Shown here: piece after piece, positions 15,571 through 17,261 of the stretch | Position numbering within the stretch: position 1 is the stretch's first letter | Layout: every line of letters starts with the position of its first letter | From: Actinomycetota bacterium | GTDB lineage: Bacteria; Actinomycetota; Actinomycetes; S36-B12 | DNA length: 17,261 bases | Assembly (NCBI GenBank): GCA_947499275.1 | Contig: CANMNM010000008.1 | Coordinates: 1-17,261, forward strand | Direction: 5' to 3' | Translations under genes and position numbers: made by a program | Notes under the pieces: generated by a model | What the model saw: only the letters and a program-made list of their open reading frames with translations | Told to the model about the DNA's origin: nothing | Database searches by the model: none

Positions 15571-16206
15571 CTACTGGACCGGATTTGAATCAAATGAGAG
15601 ATCCTCGGATATCACCCGGGAATCAATCAGTGTTGGCTCTGACCACTCACCCGTTCCCCGCTTCGCATCTGATGCAGCTGGATCATAGGTTTGCCCCAAG
15701 GCGGGTGGCAAGCCCGAACTCGAAGGCGCTTCGACCCCCTCCCCTACCGTTGCATCTGCAGGGGTCGCAACGCGATTACCGGGTGCAGGTCTGGGTTTGC
15801 CCAACACCTTTCCACTGGGAATCTGAATAAATGCAGGGGTCGAACTTGGAACCATTCCCAGGCTACGCGCTTTTTCCTCTAAGGCTGTGGGCGCTGCGAG
15901 CGCAGCAACGCTCTCGATCAGAGTCGCTTCCATCCGATTGAGTTCAGTCTGGGTGGATCTCAGTTCACTCAAAGTGAATGCCCCTTGGGCCAACGTAGTG
16001 TTGATCAGGAGCATGCCGAAAAAGCCAACACCTAAAATACTGGCGAGTACAACTACGAACATGCCTCGACTTGCCTTACGGACTCGCATCGGCGCAACCA
16101 AGCGCAGGTTCTCACGGGTGCGTTTGCGTACTCCACGGGTCGCATACTCGGTAGCGGATTCGGTTGAATGATTGAGGGAATGTTCGAGATGCGGGGCAGC
16201 GCTCAT
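15571..16206 (-). CDS. FtsL-like bitopic septum protein
   Basis: The position between rsmH and ftsI and the layout identify an FtsL/DivIC-type divisome protein that would activate FtsW-FtsI. Residues 1-48 are cytoplasmic and basic near the membrane (RKRTRENLRLVAPMRVRKASRG). One membrane helix spans about 49-69. A coiled-coil-like heptad region follows at about 76-105, then the ARSLGMVPSSTPAFIQIP strip (113-130), which matches the conserved end of FtsL/DivIC domains. After it comes a tail of about 80 residues rich in Pro, Ser, Gly and acidic residues, likely disordered. At 211 residues it is longer than FtsL of E. coli or Bacillus. AGGGAG precedes the ATG by seven bases, and the start overlaps rsmH as ATGA. 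Confidence 0.88.
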   Translation of the reverse strand: MSAAPHLEHSLNHSTESATEYATRGVRKRTRENLRLVAPMRVRKASRGMFVVVLASILGVGFFGMLLINTTLAQGAFTLSELRSTQTELNRMEATLIESVAALAAPTALEEKARSLGMVPSSTPAFIQIPSGKVLGKPRPAPGNRVATPADATVGEGVEAPSSSGLPPALGQTYDPAASDAKRGTGEWSEPTLIDSRVISEDLSFDSNPVQ

Positions 16207-17189
16207 GCAGCAACTCCCTCTCTATTTTCGGAGAGGTCCTGAATACGAATGCGCTCTGCAGCACGAAGTCGAACTGAAGCCGAGCGTGGATTCTGCGCAA
16301 TCTCCTGTTCGGTTGCCTTTTCTGAACTGCGTGTCAAAAGTCTTAACTCGGGCTTGGCGGCATCTGGTATCACCGGTAAGTCATGTGGAACATTTGCCAC
16401 GCTGCGCTGAGTGAACACTCGTTTAACAATTTTGTCCTCAAGTGACTGGTACGACATTGCAACGATGCGGCCACCTACTGAGAGTGAATCAATAGCACGC
16501 GGGATCGCACGCTCAAGAACGGTGAGTTCGGAATTCACTTCAATTCGCAGTGCCTGGAAAGTTCTTTTGGCAGGGTTGCCACCAGTACGACGTGCAGCTG
16601 CCGGGATCGCATCTCTAATTAGGTCAACGAGGCGTGCTGAGTTATCGAATGGTTCAAGCGTGCGCTCACGGACGACACGTTCCACGATTCGAGTTGCAAA
16701 TTTTTCATCACCGTAACTACGCAAAATTCGTACTAGCTGACCGGGCTCATAAGTGTTTAACACCTCGGCTGCAGTGATTCCGCAGGATTGATCCATCCGC
16801 ATGTCGAGAAAAGTGTCCATCGAGTAAGAGAATCCGCGCTCGGGTTCATCGAGTTGCATGCTGGAAACTCCGAGGTCAAATAAGATTCCCTGAGCACCCG
16901 AAAAATTGTTATCGGCGAGCACTTCTGGAATTTGGTCGTAAACCGCATGAACAAGAATCACGCGCGATCCAAATGGTGCGAGTCTTTGAGTTGATAACTC
17001 AACGGCACTTAGATCCCGGTCTAGACCAATAACTGTGAGTTCTGGAAAAGTGTTAAGTGCCATTTCGCTGTGCCCACCGTGTCCCAAAGTTGCGTCGATG
17101 AGGACCGCATTTGGTTGATCAAGAGCTGGAGCCAACAACGCCAAAACCCGGTCCGCGAGGACCGGTGTATGGCGGGGCTCTATTGACAT
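16203..17189 (-). CDS. rsmH: 16S rRNA (cytosine(1402)-N(4))-methyltransferase RsmH
   Basis: RsmH (MraW) methylates N4 of C1402 in the ribosomal P site with S-adenosylmethionine. The N-terminal HTPVLADRVL (7-16) is the family hallmark. The SAM-binding loop DATLGHGGHS is at 32-41, followed by VIGLDRD, LFDLGVSSMQLDEPERGFSY, LDMRMDQ, GNPAKRTFQALRIEVN and GGRIVAMSYQSLEDKIVKR. The length of 328 fits. The frame stays open upstream to the window edge, but ATG at 17189 puts the conserved block at the normal distance and no other in-frame start is visible. The Shine-Dalgarno (GGGG, nine bases upstream) is weak. It overlaps the next gene by four bases and is the first gene of the cluster in view. Confidence 0.97.
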   Translation of the reverse strand: MSIEPRHTPVLADRVLALLAPALDQPNAVLIDATLGHGGHSEMALNTFPELTVIGLDRDLSAVELSTQRLAPFGSRVILVHAVYDQIPEVLADNNFSGAQGILFDLGVSSMQLDEPERGFSYSMDTFLDMRMDQSCGITAAEVLNTYEPGQLVRILRSYGDEKFATRIVERVVRERTLEPFDNSARLVDLIRDAIPAAARRTGGNPAKRTFQALRIEVNSELTVLERAIPRAIDSLSVGGRIVAMSYQSLEDKIVKRVFTQRSVANVPHDLPVIPDAAKPELRLLTRSSEKATEQEIAQNPRSASVRLRAAERIRIQDLSENREGVAA

Positions 17190-17194
17190 GTGGT

Positions 17195-17261
17195 TTAGCC
17201 CCAGGACCCTACGAGGATTGACAAAAAATAGATCAAGCTGCCAGTGGAAATTCCGGCAGCA
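17195..17261 (-). CDS. Possible C-terminal end of an upstream gene (partial)
   Basis: One minus-strand frame is open from the window edge and ends with TAA at 17197-17195, five bases before rsmH. It would give 21 mostly hydrophobic residues ending in LSILVGSWG. It does not look like the end of MraZ, the usual upstream neighbour. A hairpin in the same bases could instead be a terminator, so this frame may not be coding. Very tentative. Confidence 0.15.
   Translation of the reverse strand, partial: AAGISTGSLIYFLSILVGSWG
17223..17260 (-). terminator. Possible intrinsic terminator upstream of rsmH
   Basis: On the minus strand GCTGCC-GG (17260-17253) can pair with CC-GGCAGC (17247-17237) around a 5-base loop with a 3-base bulge. 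A run of six T follows at 17228-17223. The T-run begins eight bases after the stem, further than ideal. If real, it would end transcription of an upstream gene and separate it from the dcw block. Confidence 0.3.

Noticed and set aside
1..17261. A new defence, mobile or biosynthetic system hidden in the window
   Set aside because: All but a few hundred bases are covered by well-recognised dcw genes on one strand; I saw no repeats arrays, integrase, transposase, tRNA or unfamiliar gene.

Overview
This window is a division and cell wall (dcw) gene cluster read entirely from the minus strand. In transcription order (high to low coordinates) it holds rsmH, ftsL-like, ftsI (pbpB), murE, murF, mraY, murD, ftsW, murG, murC, ftsQ, ftsZ, pgeF (yfiH), the yggS-type PLP protein gene, sepF and yggT. 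All 16 genes look intact. I found no gene on the plus strand, no tRNA or rRNA, no mobile element and no CRISPR array.

The order, the absence of ftsA, and the tail ftsZ-pgeF-yggS-sepF-yggT (normally followed by divIVA/wag31) are typical of Actinomycetia, where SepF serves as the FtsZ membrane anchor. MurC lies between murG and ftsQ, as in mycobacteria and unlike Streptomyces. The base composition looks close to balanced by eye, intergenic DNA is minimal, and FtsZ has a short linker. Together these suggest a compact, lower-GC actinobacterium, possibly a planktonic freshwater lineage; that placement is inference. MurE carries the DNPR motif typical of meso-diaminopimelate-adding enzymes, which suggests meso-DAP peptidoglycan.

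Layout: (a) 17189 to 3791, rsmH to ftsQ, is one tightly packed block. Most junctions overlap by 1, 4 or 8 bases, or have gaps of 30 bases or less, so it is probably one operon with extensive translational coupling. (b) 3580-3790 is the only sizeable non-coding stretch (211 bases). It holds a candidate ftsZ promoter overlapped by a perfect 9-bp inverted repeat. (c) 3579 to 52, ftsZ to yggT, is a second block with a 76-base gap before sepF that may hold another promoter.

Together the genes make UDP-MurNAc-pentapeptide (MurC, MurD, MurE, MurF), move it onto the lipid carrier (MraY, MurG), polymerise and crosslink it at the septum (FtsW, FtsI, with FtsQ and FtsL), and position the FtsZ ring (FtsZ, SepF, YggT). 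PgeF may proofread misincorporated precursors, and RsmH methylates 16S rRNA.

I do not see a new biological system here. The points worth a second look are regulatory (the inverted repeat over the ftsZ promoter, a shared palindrome before sepF and murC, a minicistron before ftsI) or residue-level oddities (the MurE P-loop and the MurD active-site strip).
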